Of a DNA stretch of 56,385 nt, positions 46,706 to 55,356 are shown piece after piece. This DNA is from Crocinitomicaceae bacterium (GTDB lineage Bacteria > Bacteroidota > Bacteroidia > Flavobacteriales_D > Crocinitomicaceae). The DNA lies in assembly GCA_021740085.1 (NCBI GenBank), contig JAIPAL010000005.1, positions 1 to 56,385 of the forward strand. Reading direction: 5' to 3'. The notes beneath the pieces were generated by a model. The model saw only the letters and a program-made list of their open reading frames with translations. It was not told where the DNA came from and ran no database searches. Numbering within the stretch: position 1 is the first letter of the stretch; each line of letters begins with the position of its first letter. A program made the translations under genes and the position numbers.

Positions 46706-48052
46706 TTAGTTCGGCGCTCCACCACGCGCATTTTTCATTTGACTCATCATACTAGCCATTGCACGAGGATTACTCATCATTTTCATCATTTTTTTCATTT
46801 CGTCAAATTGCTTCATCAATTTATTGACTTCCATAATATTCGTTCCACTTCCTGAAGCAAGTCTTGCTTTTCGAGAAGTATTTAGCAAAACAGGGTTTGA
46901 TCGTTCTTTGGGTGTCATGGAGAGAATAATTGCTTCAATTCCTTTAAACGCATCATCGGGAATTTCGGTATCTTTCATAGCTTTTCCCATCCCAGGCAAC
47001 ATGCCCATCAAATCTTTAACATTCCCCATTTTTTTAATTTGATTCAATTGAGCTAAAAAGTCATTGAAATCAAATTGATCTTTCATTATTTTCCGTTGAA
47101 GCTTACGGGCTTCCTCCTCATCGTATTGTTCTTGTGCCTTTTCTACTAAGGAAACAACATCTCCCATACCAAGAATTCTGTCTGCCATCCTTGCAGGATA
47201 AAAGACATCTATCGCATCCATTTTTTCCCCTGTCCCGACAAACTTAATCGGTTTGTTTACAACAGATTTTATAGTCAGCGCTGCCCCACCTCTTGTATCC
47301 CCATCTAATTTTGTAAGGATAACACCGTCAAAATTAATTTTATCATTAAAGGCCTTTGCCGTATTTACAGCATCTTGTCCCGTCATGGCATCTACCACAA
47401 ACAAGGTTTCGGATGGATTTAGAGCGGTTTTTACACGTGCAATTTCATCCATCATTTGTTCATCAATCGCTAAGCGACCTGCAGTATCGACAATTACTAC
47501 ATTAAAACTGTTGCTTTTTGCATGCTGAACAGCACTGTTAGCAATACGCACAGGGTCTTTTACTTCCTTATTAGAAAAAACTTCTATTCCCAATTGATCG
47601 CCAAGAACATGTAATTGATCTATTGCGGCAGGACGGTAAACATCACATGCTACGAGTAGCACCTTTTTGTTTTTTTTATTTTTTAAGTAATTACCTAATT
47701 TTCCTGTAAACGTCGTTTTTCCGGAACCCTGAAGTCCTGACATTAAAATAATTGATGGATTTCCCTTCAGGTTTATTTCAACCTCATTGCCCCCCATCAA
47801 CTCCTTTAACTCTTCATGGCAAATTTTCACCATTAGTTGACCAGGAGATACCGCGGTGAGAACATTTCTTCCAAGCGCTTTATCTTTCACCGTATTAGTG
47901 AAATTTTTAGCCGTATTAAAATTGACATCGGCATCCAAAAGCGCCCTACGAACTTCCTTAAGTGACTCAGCAATATTTATTTCGGAGATTTGACCCTGTC
48001 CCTTTAATACTTTAAAGGCACGTTCAAATTTTTCGGTAAGATTTTCAAACAT
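46706..48052 (-). CDS. ffh: Signal recognition particle protein Ffh (SRP54)
   Basis: 448 residues. N-domain, then GTPase motifs GLQGSGKTT, DTAGR and TKLDGDTRGGAAL, and a methionine-rich M domain at the C-terminus (KQFDEMKKMMKMMSNPRAMASMM) that binds signal sequences and 4.5S RNA. Ffh targets ribosomes to SecYEG with FtsY. No 4.5S RNA gene was recognised. A TAnnTTTG box lies 24 nt upstream. Confidence 0.97.
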   Translation of the reverse strand: MFENLTEKFERAFKVLKGQGQISEINIAESLKEVRRALLDADVNFNTAKNFTNTVKDKALGRNVLTAVSPGQLMVKICHEELKELMGGNEVEINLKGNPSIILMSGLQGSGKTTFTGKLGNYLKNKKNKKVLLVACDVYRPAAIDQLHVLGDQLGIEVFSNKEVKDPVRIANSAVQHAKSNSFNVVIVDTAGRLAIDEQMMDEIARVKTALNPSETLFVVDAMTGQDAVNTAKAFNDKINFDGVILTKLDGDTRGGAALTIKSVVNKPIKFVGTGEKMDAIDVFYPARMADRILGMGDVVSLVEKAQEQYDEEEARKLQRKIMKDQFDFNDFLAQLNQIKKMGNVKDLMGMLPGMGKAMKDTEIPDDAFKGIEAIILSMTPKERSNPVLLNTSRKARLASGSGTNIMEVNKLMKQFDEMKKMMKMMSNPRAMASMMSQMKNARGGAPN

Positions 48053-48076
48053 TATTTATAGCTATTTTAACTTGAG

Positions 48077-48084
48077 CAAATTTA
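48077..48084 (-). promoter_or_regulatory. Candidate -7 box for ffh
   Basis: The minus strand reads TAAATTTG, 24 nt before the ffh ATG. No -33 element is evident. Confidence 0.45.
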
Positions 48085-48223
48085 ATGAAAATTACTAAAT
48101 CTTTAATCTTATTAAGCATTTGAATCAATTAATTTATAAACTAAAAAAAGATGATTCCTATTTTATTGTAGAATTAATTGTAATTTAATAAGCTAAATAT
48201 GTATTGGTACATTTTTTTTTCTG

Positions 48224-48231
48224 TAACTTTA
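48224..48231 (+). promoter_or_regulatory. Weak -7 box for the small T9SS gene
   Basis: TAACTTTA fits TAnnTTTG at 7 of 8 positions, 25 nt before the ATG at 48257; TTG at 48204-48206 lies 17 nt upstream, slightly short for a -33 element. Confidence 0.3.
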
Positions 48232-48256
48232 TCACTGAATATTAATAGTTCAAGCT

Positions 48257-48781
48257 ATGAAAAACAATCTTCTACTCATTACAATTCTATTTTTCGGGAT
48301 TTCAGTAACTTTTGGTCAAGGACCAGAAAGAAGAGTTTATGCAACTGCAGGAAAAGTTGCAAAGTGCCAAACGTTAATTTTTGGAAGTACAAATACAGTG
48401 TCCTACACTATTGGCGAACCAATTGTAAAGTGGTCTAATGTTGATGGAAAAAGAATTCATAATGGCTTCCAACAGCCTGATCAAAATTTTGCTGTATCTC
48501 CCAACGTAACAGCTATAGCTGTTTTGGATCCTTCGTTTTTGATTTACCCAAATCCATTTAACAATTACACGATCATTCAAGGTCCTGATGAGCAAAAAGG
48601 CACCACTAAAATTCAATTGATTGACCAGAATGGAAAACTAATCAAAGAAGAACAAATGAATGATGCTAGGCATCAAATGGATTTTGAAAGTGACTTGGCA
48701 CCAGGCCAATACTTTTTAAACTTCTATAATGAAAGTGGGGCTTTTCTTCAACAAACAAAAATTATTAAGGCCTCTAATTAA
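48257..48781 (+). CDS. Small secreted protein with T9SS type A sorting domain
   Basis: 174 residues: signal peptide (MKNNLLLITILFFGISVTFGQ), about 75 residues with SYTIGEPIVKWSN and HNGFQQPDQNF, and a type A T9SS C-terminal domain starting at YPNPFNNYTII and ending PGQYFLNFYNESG...KIIKASN. The SYTIGEP/GFQQP stretch recurs in many small Bacteroidota T9SS proteins and appears to be linker-like; no separate effector domain is visible. Exported to the surface; role unknown. The 3' end abuts the decayed dioxygenase region. Confidence 0.88.
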   Translation: MKNNLLLITILFFGISVTFGQGPERRVYATAGKVAKCQTLIFGSTNTVSYTIGEPIVKWSNVDGKRIHNGFQQPDQNFAVSPNVTAIAVLDPSFLIYPNPFNNYTIIQGPDEQKGTTKIQLIDQNGKLIKEEQMNDARHQMDFESDLAPGQYFLNFYNESGAFLQQTKIIKASN

Positions 48782-49162
48782 TATTAGCTCTTCTAATTTT
48801 CCGTCTTCAATTCAATGTTATTTCTTACTTCTTAAGGAAATATCTTTCTACTCCTACTAGAAAATAGTGAAGTAACTCCAATTATTCACATAGGTTCCAA
48901 GGTGTTAACCAATTTTAGAAAGGCTTTGAACTTCTCCCTTATTATCCGCGTTACCATTATAGATTCATCGAGTAATCCTAGCAATAAGACATATGTGGTG
49001 ATCTATTCATTAAAGTGAAATTCATCTGAATTGCCAAGAATTTGCCACGTACGTGTAAAAATTTTTTCTTTGGCCTCTTCATAAGCTTCCTCAGAGATGT
49101 AGAATTCTGAATCAAGGGTAAAGGCCCTTTGGATATCTTCATTAAGATGAAATCATTTCAAC
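48782..49162. other. 381-nt gap between the small T9SS gene and the permease
   Basis: This is the longest stretch without an intact gene. Most of it is the dioxygenase relic described separately (48898-49156). Between 48782 and 48897 only scattered short stretches might continue the relic; no hairpin terminator, repeat or RNA gene could be recognised. Confidence 0.6.
48898..49156 (-). pseudogene. Decayed N-terminal remnant of a Rieske aromatic-ring-hydroxylating dioxygenase alpha subunit
   Basis: On the minus strand, codons from 49149 to 48946 read HLNEDIQRAFTLDSEFY, ISEEAYEEAKEKIFTRTWQILG, NSDEFHFNE, stop (TAG at 49005-49003), then ITTYVLLLGLLDESIMVTR. A frameshift follows at about 48946 and reading continues DNKGEVQSLSKIG, stop, HLGT. 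This matches the N-terminus of ring-hydroxylating dioxygenase alpha subunits, where the last part is normally SNVCTHRGN, the Rieske cluster motif. Here Cys became Gly, Thr became a stop and Arg became Leu, each explicable by one or two base changes. A one-base insertion also separates an ATG at 49156 from this frame. The catalytic domain is absent. Lies 6 nt downstream of the permease gene, same strand. Confidence 0.75.
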
Positions 49163-50836
49163 TTAATTTTTTGCTAGTCGACTGTGCTTGTGTCCATATA
49201 GGAAATACACTACCAGGCCGATGGCAAACCAGATGAAGAACCATTTCCAATTATTTGCCGCCATTCCTGTAAGTAGATAACAACATGACACCAGACCTAG
49301 AACAGGTATCAAGGAAAGATTTTTAGTATATGAAAGAACGGTCATAACTAAACAAATTATAAAGAAGCAAAGCATGGGAATACTCTGAGCGTAGTTTTCA
49401 CCTTTTAAGAAAATAGTTTCTGTAAAAAATGTTGGAAACTGAATAATTAAAAACGTGAATATTGAACTGATTATTCCGGGAAAAATATACTTCGCATTGA
49501 TGTATGGAAGGCGAAAACGACCTTTAGTTGGTTCTCCTTCCTGCGTGCCTTTTTGAGATGGAAGCATGAGAACACCCCCACATACTAAAACAAATGCAAA
49601 TAATGTTCCTATACTAGTGAAATCAAGGATGAAATTTTCATCGGTGAAGAACATCGGAACCCCTACAACAAATCCTGTTACAATCGTGGCGAATCCTGGG
49701 GTTTTATATTTTGGATGAATCTTAGAAAATTTCTTTGGCAATAATCCATCGCGACTCATGGTCATCCAAATACGCGGTTGTCCCATTTGAAAAACAAGCA
49801 TCACGCTAGTCATTGCTACAACGGCGGCAACAGAAACAATGTACAACATCCACTTAACTCCTTTCAGCTGAAAAATTTCCGCCAACGGATCAGAAACGCC
49901 TAAATCTTTATAAGAAACCATCCCAGTAAGGACAAGCGCTAGTAAAATATAGGCTACCGTACAAATTACCAGTGAATAGATCATTCCTCGAGGTAGATCT
50001 CGTTGTGGATTCTTTGCTTCTTCGGCAAGGGTTGAAACAGCATCAAATCCAATGTAAGCGAAAAATACAGCAGATATTCCAGCCATAACGCCACCAAAAC
50101 CATTTGGTAAGAATGGTGTCCAATTGTCAATATCGATATAGAAAAATCCTACAACAATGACCAATATCACTACAATGAGTTTTATAACAACCATAATATT
50201 GCTGATGTTTCGCGATTCTTTTGTCCCAATGTATACAAGCCAGGTAATTAATACATTAATCATAACACCCGGTAAATCAAAAATAATTCGCAGGCCGCCC
50301 AATTGTGGTGCTGAATTCCATGCAGTGAATCCTTCCGTTCCAATTTTGGTGGACGTGAACGCATCATGCGCCGCTCTATAGTTAATGGTTAACCAAGTGG
50401 GTAGATCAACACCAAAACCATTAAGCAAATTGGTGAAATATCCACTCCATGAAAATGCTATGTAAATATTTCCAATAGAGTATTCCATTAACAATGCCCA
50501 GCCAATAATCCAAGCAAACAATTCACCAAAGGAAACATAGGCATACGTATAAGCACTTCCTGATACTGGTACTCGTGCAGCAAATTCAGCATAACACATG
50601 GCAGTAAATCCACATGCAATAGCGCAGATAACATACAATAATACTACACCTGGACCTCCAGAAAAACAGGCATTTCCAATAGCGCTAAATGTTCCACCTC
50701 CAATAATGGCGGCAACTCCAAAGAAGGTAAGATCACGAACAGTTAATACTTTACTAAGGCCATGACCGTGGCCATCGCCTTCATCATGAGCTGATACTGT
50801 AGCCGATTTTTTACGAAATAATGACCTGAAATCCAT
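49163..50836 (-). CDS. APC-family cationic-type amino acid permease
   Basis: 557 residues with about 13-14 membrane helices. After a short cytoplasmic His/Asp/Gly-rich start (HDEGDGHGHG, 17-26), the APC motif FFGVAAIIGGGTFSAIGN appears, then GFTAMCYAEFAARVPVSGSAYTY, FFAYIGFDAVSTLAEEAKNPQRDLP and MSRDGLLPKKFSKIHPKYKTP, typical of CAT/YfnA-like amino acid transporters. The precise substrate cannot be told. The His-rich N-terminus is unusual and could bind metal (inference). A 7-bp inverted repeat lies upstream. Confidence 0.92.
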   Translation of the reverse strand: MDFRSLFRKKSATVSAHDEGDGHGHGLSKVLTVRDLTFFGVAAIIGGGTFSAIGNACFSGGPGVVLLYVICAIACGFTAMCYAEFAARVPVSGSAYTYAYVSFGELFAWIIGWALLMEYSIGNIYIAFSWSGYFTNLLNGFGVDLPTWLTINYRAAHDAFTSTKIGTEGFTAWNSAPQLGGLRIIFDLPGVMINVLITWLVYIGTKESRNISNIMVVIKLIVVILVIVVGFFYIDIDNWTPFLPNGFGGVMAGISAVFFAYIGFDAVSTLAEEAKNPQRDLPRGMIYSLVICTVAYILLALVLTGMVSYKDLGVSDPLAEIFQLKGVKWMLYIVSVAAVVAMTSVMLVFQMGQPRIWMTMSRDGLLPKKFSKIHPKYKTPGFATIVTGFVVGVPMFFTDENFILDFTSIGTLFAFVLVCGGVLMLPSQKGTQEGEPTKGRFRLPYINAKYIFPGIISSIFTFLIIQFPTFFTETIFLKGENYAQSIPMLCFFIICLVMTVLSYTKNLSLIPVLGLVSCCYLLTGMAANNWKWFFIWFAIGLVVYFLYGHKHSRLAKN

Positions 50837-50860
50837 CTTGTAATTTTTTATTTGCTCTAA

Positions 50861-50880
50861 AAGTATAAAAAAATATACTT
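50861..50880. promoter_or_regulatory. Inverted repeat upstream of the permease gene
   Basis: AAGTATA, six A, TATACTT: perfect 7-bp arms with a 6-nt spacer. It lies between the divergent permease and uvrA genes, 24 nt before the permease start. The size and symmetry fit a dimeric repressor operator, but the arms are AT-rich and could be fortuitous. Confidence 0.35.
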
Positions 50881-50906
50881 ACACTTCAAATTTTATCTTC
50901 AACTCG

Positions 50907-50914
50907 TACCTTTG
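50907..50914 (+). promoter_or_regulatory. Candidate -7 box 5 nt before uvrA
   Basis: TACCTTTG ends 5 nt before the uvrA GTG start. If functional, the uvrA transcript would begin at about the start codon. Confidence 0.45.
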
Positions 50915-50919
50915 CACCA

Positions 50920-53694
50920 GTGAAAACAAAAATTGAAATAAAAGGAGCCAGGGTCCACAATTTAAAAAACATTGATTTAACGATCAACCACAAAGAACTT
51001 ACAGTAATCACTGGTGTTTCAGGTTCTGGAAAATCATCGTTAGCTTTTGATACCATCTTTGCAGAAGGACAACGAAGATTCATCGAAAGTATGTCCTCCT
51101 ATGCAAGGCAATTCCTCGGTAAATTAAACAAACCTGAAACAGACTATATCAAGGGTATTGCACCAAGTATCGCTATACAACAAAAAGTAATTACTAGTAA
51201 TCCAAGATCAACAGTAGGTACAACAACAGAAATTTACGATTATCTAAAAATATTATTTGCACGAATTGGACTTACAATTTCACCCATATCCAAGCAACTT
51301 GTAAAAAAACACACCCCCCAAGATGTCTTACAAGCACTAAAAAGCTATCCAAACAAACGGAAACTTGCCATTGTTTGTCCCATAGTAGATTCTAGTAATT
51401 CAAGTTTAGATAAAAAAATACAATTACTTATAAATAAAGGCTTTAATAGAGTTTACTTAAATAATAAAATCACCAATTTATCAGACTTAGAAAACAACCA
51501 AACTCCCTTAACTGATGGATTAATTGTCATTGATCGAATCATTATAGAAACCGATAATTTCCAAAATGATGCACGTTATATCGACTCCATTCAATTGGCA
51601 TTTCAAGAAGGAAAGGGATCTTGTGGGCTATTAGATATTGATAACAATACCATTAGTTGGTTCAATAATTTATTTGAACTAGATGGCATGACATTTCAAG
51701 AACCTAGCATTCATTTTTTCACCTTTAACAACCCTTTTGGAGCCTGTAAAACATGTGAAGGATATGGAAAAGTATTGGGAATTGATGAGAATTTAGTTTT
51801 TCCAAATAAGAGCTTAAGTATATATGAAGATGCGATTGCCCCATGGAAAGGGGAGGTTATGGGAGAATACTTGCAAGCGCTAATTTATAATGCGAAAAAA
51901 TTCGATTTTCCAATTCACCGCCCCATAAAAGATTTAACAGCTGAGGAATACAAGCTTTTATGGGATGGAAATACCTATTTTATGGGTTTAAATAAATTCT
52001 TTAAATTCATTGAAAGTCAACTATATAAAATTCAATACCGAGTTATGCTTTCGAGGTATAGAGGTCAAACAGAATGTCCCGAATGCCTGGGCACACGTTT
52101 ACGAGGAGATACCTGCTATGTAAAAATTGAACAGTATTCAATTCAAGATATTGTGCTTCTTCCTATAAATCTTTGTTATGATTTCTTCTCTAATTTGACA
52201 TTAAGCGATTCCGATAGGACAATTAGCAAACGCATATTACCTGAAATAATTCAACGATTGGGCTTTTTAAAAAATGTGGGTTTAGGTTATCTCACTCTGA
52301 ACAGGGCCTCCAATACGTTATCGGGCGGAGAATCTCAACGAATTAATTTAGCCACAGCATTAGGAAGTAGTTTAGTGGGCACCATTTATGTCTTAGACGA
52401 GCCGTCTATTGGTCTGCATCCTGTAGATACACAACGGTTAATTTCTGTATTAAAAAATCTAACGGAATTAGGAAATACAGTTCTAATTGTGGAACACGAA
52501 GAAGACATAATGAGAGCTGCAGACTCCATCATAGATATCGGGCCATTTGCTGGTCAGTTTGGTGGAGAAGTGGTATTCCAAGGGACATTTAAAGAGCTTT
52601 CCAAGGCTAAAAATAGTTTAACTGCTGATTATTTAACACAGAAAAAAAGTATTCCGCTTCCAACTAAACGAAGATTTTCAAAAGACAAAATAAGCATAAC
52701 AGGCGCCAGGAAAAATAATCTAAAGAACATTACAGTTGACATTCCTTTGAATTCTTTAGTGTGTGTTACAGGCGTTTCAGGCTCGGGGAAATCAACCCTC
52801 ATAAAAGAAATTTTATACCCAGCTTTTCGGGCACATTTAGGTCTAACTAGCGAATTAAACATTGGATTTGACACCTTAACAGGCGATTTAAAGAAAATAC
52901 AGAACATTGAATTTATTGATCAAAATCCAATAGGAAAGTCATCCCGTAGTAATCCTATTACCTATGTAAAAGCTTTTGATGACATCCGCGAACTCTATGC
53001 CAACCAACCATTAGCCAAAATGCGCGCTTACAAACCAGGATTTTTCAGTTTTAATGTAGAAGGAGGGCGTTGTGAAATGTGCGAAGGAGAAGGGATAATC
53101 ACCGTTGGTATGCAATTCATGGCTGACATAGAACTTCCCTGCGAAACATGTAAGGGAAAGCGGTACAAGGCAGAAACCTTAGAAGTAAGCTATCGTGGAA
53201 TCAACATTCACGAATTACTTTCTATGAATATTACTGACGCCTATGAATTTTTTAATGCCGTTTTAGATAAAACTGAACAGAAAATTGCCGCAAAAATTAA
53301 ACCTTTAGTTGATATTGGTCTTGGGTATTTAAACGTCGGACAATCCTCTAGCACAATGAGTGGTGGTGAGGCACAAAGAATAAAATTAGCATCCTTCCTA
53401 TCAAAAGGTTCAACAGCACCCACCCTATTCATTTTTGATGAACCTACCACCGGATTACATTTCTACGATATAGAAAAACTACTGATCGCCTTCTACGCAT
53501 TAATCAATAAAGGACATTCCATACTTGTAATTGAACACAACGTTGAAGTAATTAAATGCGCGGACTGGATCATTGATTTAGGTCCAACGGGTGGTGAAGA
53601 AGGAGGGAATTTATTATTTTCAGGGACACCTGAATCGCTCATTACGTTAGAAAATAATTCTACAGGGAAATTTTTAAAAGAAAAAATTGGCTAA
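50920..53694 (+). CDS. uvrA: UvrABC excinuclease subunit A
   Basis: 924 residues from a GTG; the N-terminus [17 protein letters not shown] is the family standard. Two ABC modules: Walker [10 protein letters not shown] and GVSGSGKST, signatures LSGGESQRI and MSGGEAQRI, Walker [12 protein letters not shown] and [10 protein letters not shown]. Zinc modules: [14 protein letters not shown] and the C-terminal CEMCEGEG...CETCKGKR are present. In the first zinc module, [16 protein letters not shown] is kept but the partner CxxC is replaced by [10 protein letters not shown]. UvrA finds bulky DNA damage and loads UvrB. Confidence 0.97.
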   Translation: MKTKIEIKGARVHNLKNIDLTINHKELTVITGVSGSGKSSLAFDTIFAEGQRRFIESMSSYARQFLGKLNKPETDYIKGIAPSIAIQQKVITSNPRSTVGTTTEIYDYLKILFARIGLTISPISKQLVKKHTPQDVLQALKSYPNKRKLAIVCPIVDSSNSSLDKKIQLLINKGFNRVYLNNKITNLSDLENNQTPLTDGLIVIDRIIIETDNFQNDARYIDSIQLAFQEGKGSCGLLDIDNNTISWFNNLFELDGMTFQEPSIHFFTFNNPFGACKTCEGYGKVLGIDENLVFPNKSLSIYEDAIAPWKGEVMGEYLQALIYNAKKFDFPIHRPIKDLTAEEYKLLWDGNTYFMGLNKFFKFIESQLYKIQYRVMLSRYRGQTECPECLGTRLRGDTCYVKIEQYSIQDIVLLPINLCYDFFSNLTLSDSDRTISKRILPEIIQRLGFLKNVGLGYLTLNRASNTLSGGESQRINLATALGSSLVGTIYVLDEPSIGLHPVDTQRLISVLKNLTELGNTVLIVEHEEDIMRAADSIIDIGPFAGQFGGEVVFQGTFKELSKAKNSLTADYLTQKKSIPLPTKRRFSKDKISITGARKNNLKNITVDIPLNSLVCVTGVSGSGKSTLIKEILYPAFRAHLGLTSELNIGFDTLTGDLKKIQNIEFIDQNPIGKSSRSNPITYVKAFDDIRELYANQPLAKMRAYKPGFFSFNVEGGRCEMCEGEGIITVGMQFMADIELPCETCKGKRYKAETLEVSYRGINIHELLSMNITDAYEFFNAVLDKTEQKIAAKIKPLVDIGLGYLNVGQSSSTMSGGEAQRIKLASFLSKGSTAPTLFIFDEPTTGLHFYDIEKLLIAFYALINKGHSILVIEHNVEVIKCADWIIDLGPTGGEEGGNLLFSGTPESLITLENNSTGKFLKEKIG

Positions 53695-53742
53695 TCGTGT
53701 TTCCTAGTAAGCATCGAATTATTAATAATCGATTGGAATTCC

Positions 53743-53750
53743 TATTTTTG
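53743..53750 (+). promoter_or_regulatory. Candidate -7 box for cmk
   Basis: TATTTTTG ends 17 nt before the TTG start of cmk, in the 73-nt gap after uvrA. Confidence 0.45.
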
Positions 53751-53767
53751 AACTTCAAATTAAGCCA

Positions 53768-54460
53768 TTGAAAAAACTCACTATTGCGATTGATGGATTT
53801 TCTTCTTGCGGAAAAAGTACGCTTGCCAAGGATTTAGCGAAAGAATTAAACTACATTTTCGTAGATTCAGGCGCAATGTATAGAGGAATTGCCTTTTTCG
53901 CGTTGCAAAACAAGTTGATTATCGATGGTGTTATCCATACAGACCTTTTGATTAATCGATTAGATGAAATCAACTTGGAATTTGTTTACAACAAAGAAAA
54001 ATTCGAAAGTGATCTGCTATTAAATGGTGTGAATATTTCAACTGAAATTAGAAAACCTGACGTTGCAGCCATTGTATCAAAAATAGCCGTCTTGAAAGAA
54101 GTGCGCAGCAAACTTGTTAGTACGCAACAAAAACTAGGTGAATTTGGAGGGATTATCATGGATGGCAGAGACATAGGAACCGTTGTTTTTCCAAAGGCAG
54201 ACATTAAACTATTTGTCACGGCGGATCCAAAAATAAGAGCTGAAAGGAGATTTAAAGAACTTCTTCTGAAAGACCTAAACACCTCCTTGGTGGACATCAC
54301 GGCAAATTTGGAAGAACGCGATTTAATTGATACAACAAGAAAAATAAGTCCTTTAGTAAAAGCGGAAGATGCTATCGAACTCGATAATTCCAACCTAACA
54401 AGGGAAAGTCAATTGCAATTTGTATTAGACCTCATCAAAGAACGATTTAATACGCTATGA
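53768..54460 (+). CDS. cmk: Cytidylate kinase
   Basis: 230 residues from a TTG start (MKKLTIAIDGFSSCGKST). P-loop GFSSCGKST near residue 10, then FVDSGAMYRGIAFF and DGRDIGTVVFPKADIKLF, all standard for (d)CMP kinase; length is normal. It phosphorylates CMP and dCMP for nucleotide recycling. The TTG was chosen because the P-loop follows immediately and no ATG is upstream in frame. The ATGA overlap couples it to the following lipoprotein gene. Confidence 0.96.
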   Translation: MKKLTIAIDGFSSCGKSTLAKDLAKELNYIFVDSGAMYRGIAFFALQNKLIIDGVIHTDLLINRLDEINLEFVYNKEKFESDLLLNGVNISTEIRKPDVAAIVSKIAVLKEVRSKLVSTQQKLGEFGGIIMDGRDIGTVVFPKADIKLFVTADPKIRAERRFKELLLKDLNTSLVDITANLEERDLIDTTRKISPLVKAEDAIELDNSNLTRESQLQFVLDLIKERFNTL

Positions 54461-55248
54461 AAGGTATGAATATATTTATAAAATTGAGTAGTTTATTACT
54501 CCTAATCCCCACGCTCCTATTCCTTTTTTCTTGCAAAGAAGAAGTCGAAAAAGAAGTTGTTTCAGCTAGCGAGCTACCTCAAGACAATTCCGACCTTTCT
54601 ACCTATGCAAAGAGACACATTGAAGCGGCACTGCGGATACCCGCCACGGAAAAATACACCTTAAGCATCTTAAAAAACAACTTAGATGGAGACGACAAAG
54701 AAGATGCCGTTATTTTAGTGAATCGCTATCAATTTGCGATAGATGAAGCTGGGAAATCACCAAATCCAGCAAAGAAAGCGGAATTAGGATTTATGGGGAA
54801 CTACAATTACTTTTTCTTTTTCGACGGTGGTCTCAACTTGATTTCTCCCCCCCTTGCTATTCCTTCTTCGCCGATGTTACCATTAAAAGTTAGTTTTGAA
54901 AACATCACTTCTTCCTCCTACAAAGACATTCTAATTGATTTTAGAATTCGAAATGCCAGCTACAAAGATTTCTATACCATTTCAAACCACACACCCCTTA
55001 GAATTTTTCAATGGAAGAACTTTGATGGTTTAGGGACTTCAGAAAGCGAATGTTTTATATTTGATTATGCACTTGGTTCGTATAGCGAATCAAAAGACAT
55101 CCTAATTAAAAAAGGAGTGTTAGCTACCATTCCAAAAAATGCCGATTTATTCATCTATGAGCCAACAATCACTGCAGCAAAAAAGCAAGAAACACTTTTT
55201 AATTTCTTTTATCTGCCTAAAACAGGCAAATACGTTACTAAAAAATAA
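54457..55248 (+). CDS. Hypothetical lipoprotein
   Basis: 263 residues. The N-terminus KLSSLLLLIPTLLFLFSC is a lipoprotein signal with a FSC lipobox (Cys26). The mature part begins with an acidic linker and contains NNLDGDDKEDAVILVNRYQF, resembling an FG-GAP/VCBS-like calcium loop, then a beta-rich body with FFFFDGG. I recognise no family with a known function. It overlaps cmk by 4 nt (ATGA), suggesting co-transcription. Likely periplasmic or outer-membrane anchored. Confidence 0.75.
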   Translation: MKGMNIFIKLSSLLLLIPTLLFLFSCKEEVEKEVVSASELPQDNSDLSTYAKRHIEAALRIPATEKYTLSILKNNLDGDDKEDAVILVNRYQFAIDEAGKSPNPAKKAELGFMGNYNYFFFFDGGLNLISPPLAIPSSPMLPLKVSFENITSSSYKDILIDFRIRNASYKDFYTISNHTPLRIFQWKNFDGLGTSESECFIFDYALGSYSESKDILIKKGVLATIPKNADLFIYEPTITAAKKQETLFNFFYLPKTGKYVTKK

Positions 55249-55356
55249 GAAAGTAAAGGCAATTCAGTCTCTCTACTTGTGGCATCATATCGTCCGTTTG
55301 TGGATCTTATAGTGCTATTTGTTTTTTATTCGTAATTTTATAAATCAAATAATGAA

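Noticed and set aside
46702-46731. Upstream ATG for the site-2 protease gene
   Set aside because: It lies inside ffh, adds a basic non-homologous leader, and an ATG 4 nt after ffh's stop is available.
48053-48256. Possible small RNA or tRNA in the ffh-T9SS gap
   Set aside because: Very AT-rich with no cloverleaf or stable stem recognised; the promoter-like boxes explain the region well enough.
53718-53729. ATTATTAATAAT perfect palindrome between uvrA and cmk
   Set aside because: Too short and pure A/T; likely chance in AT-rich DNA, no T-run to make a terminator.
53695-53767. Possible transcription terminator after uvrA
   Set aside because: No GC-rich stem followed by a T-run was found; the same holds at the other gene ends examined.
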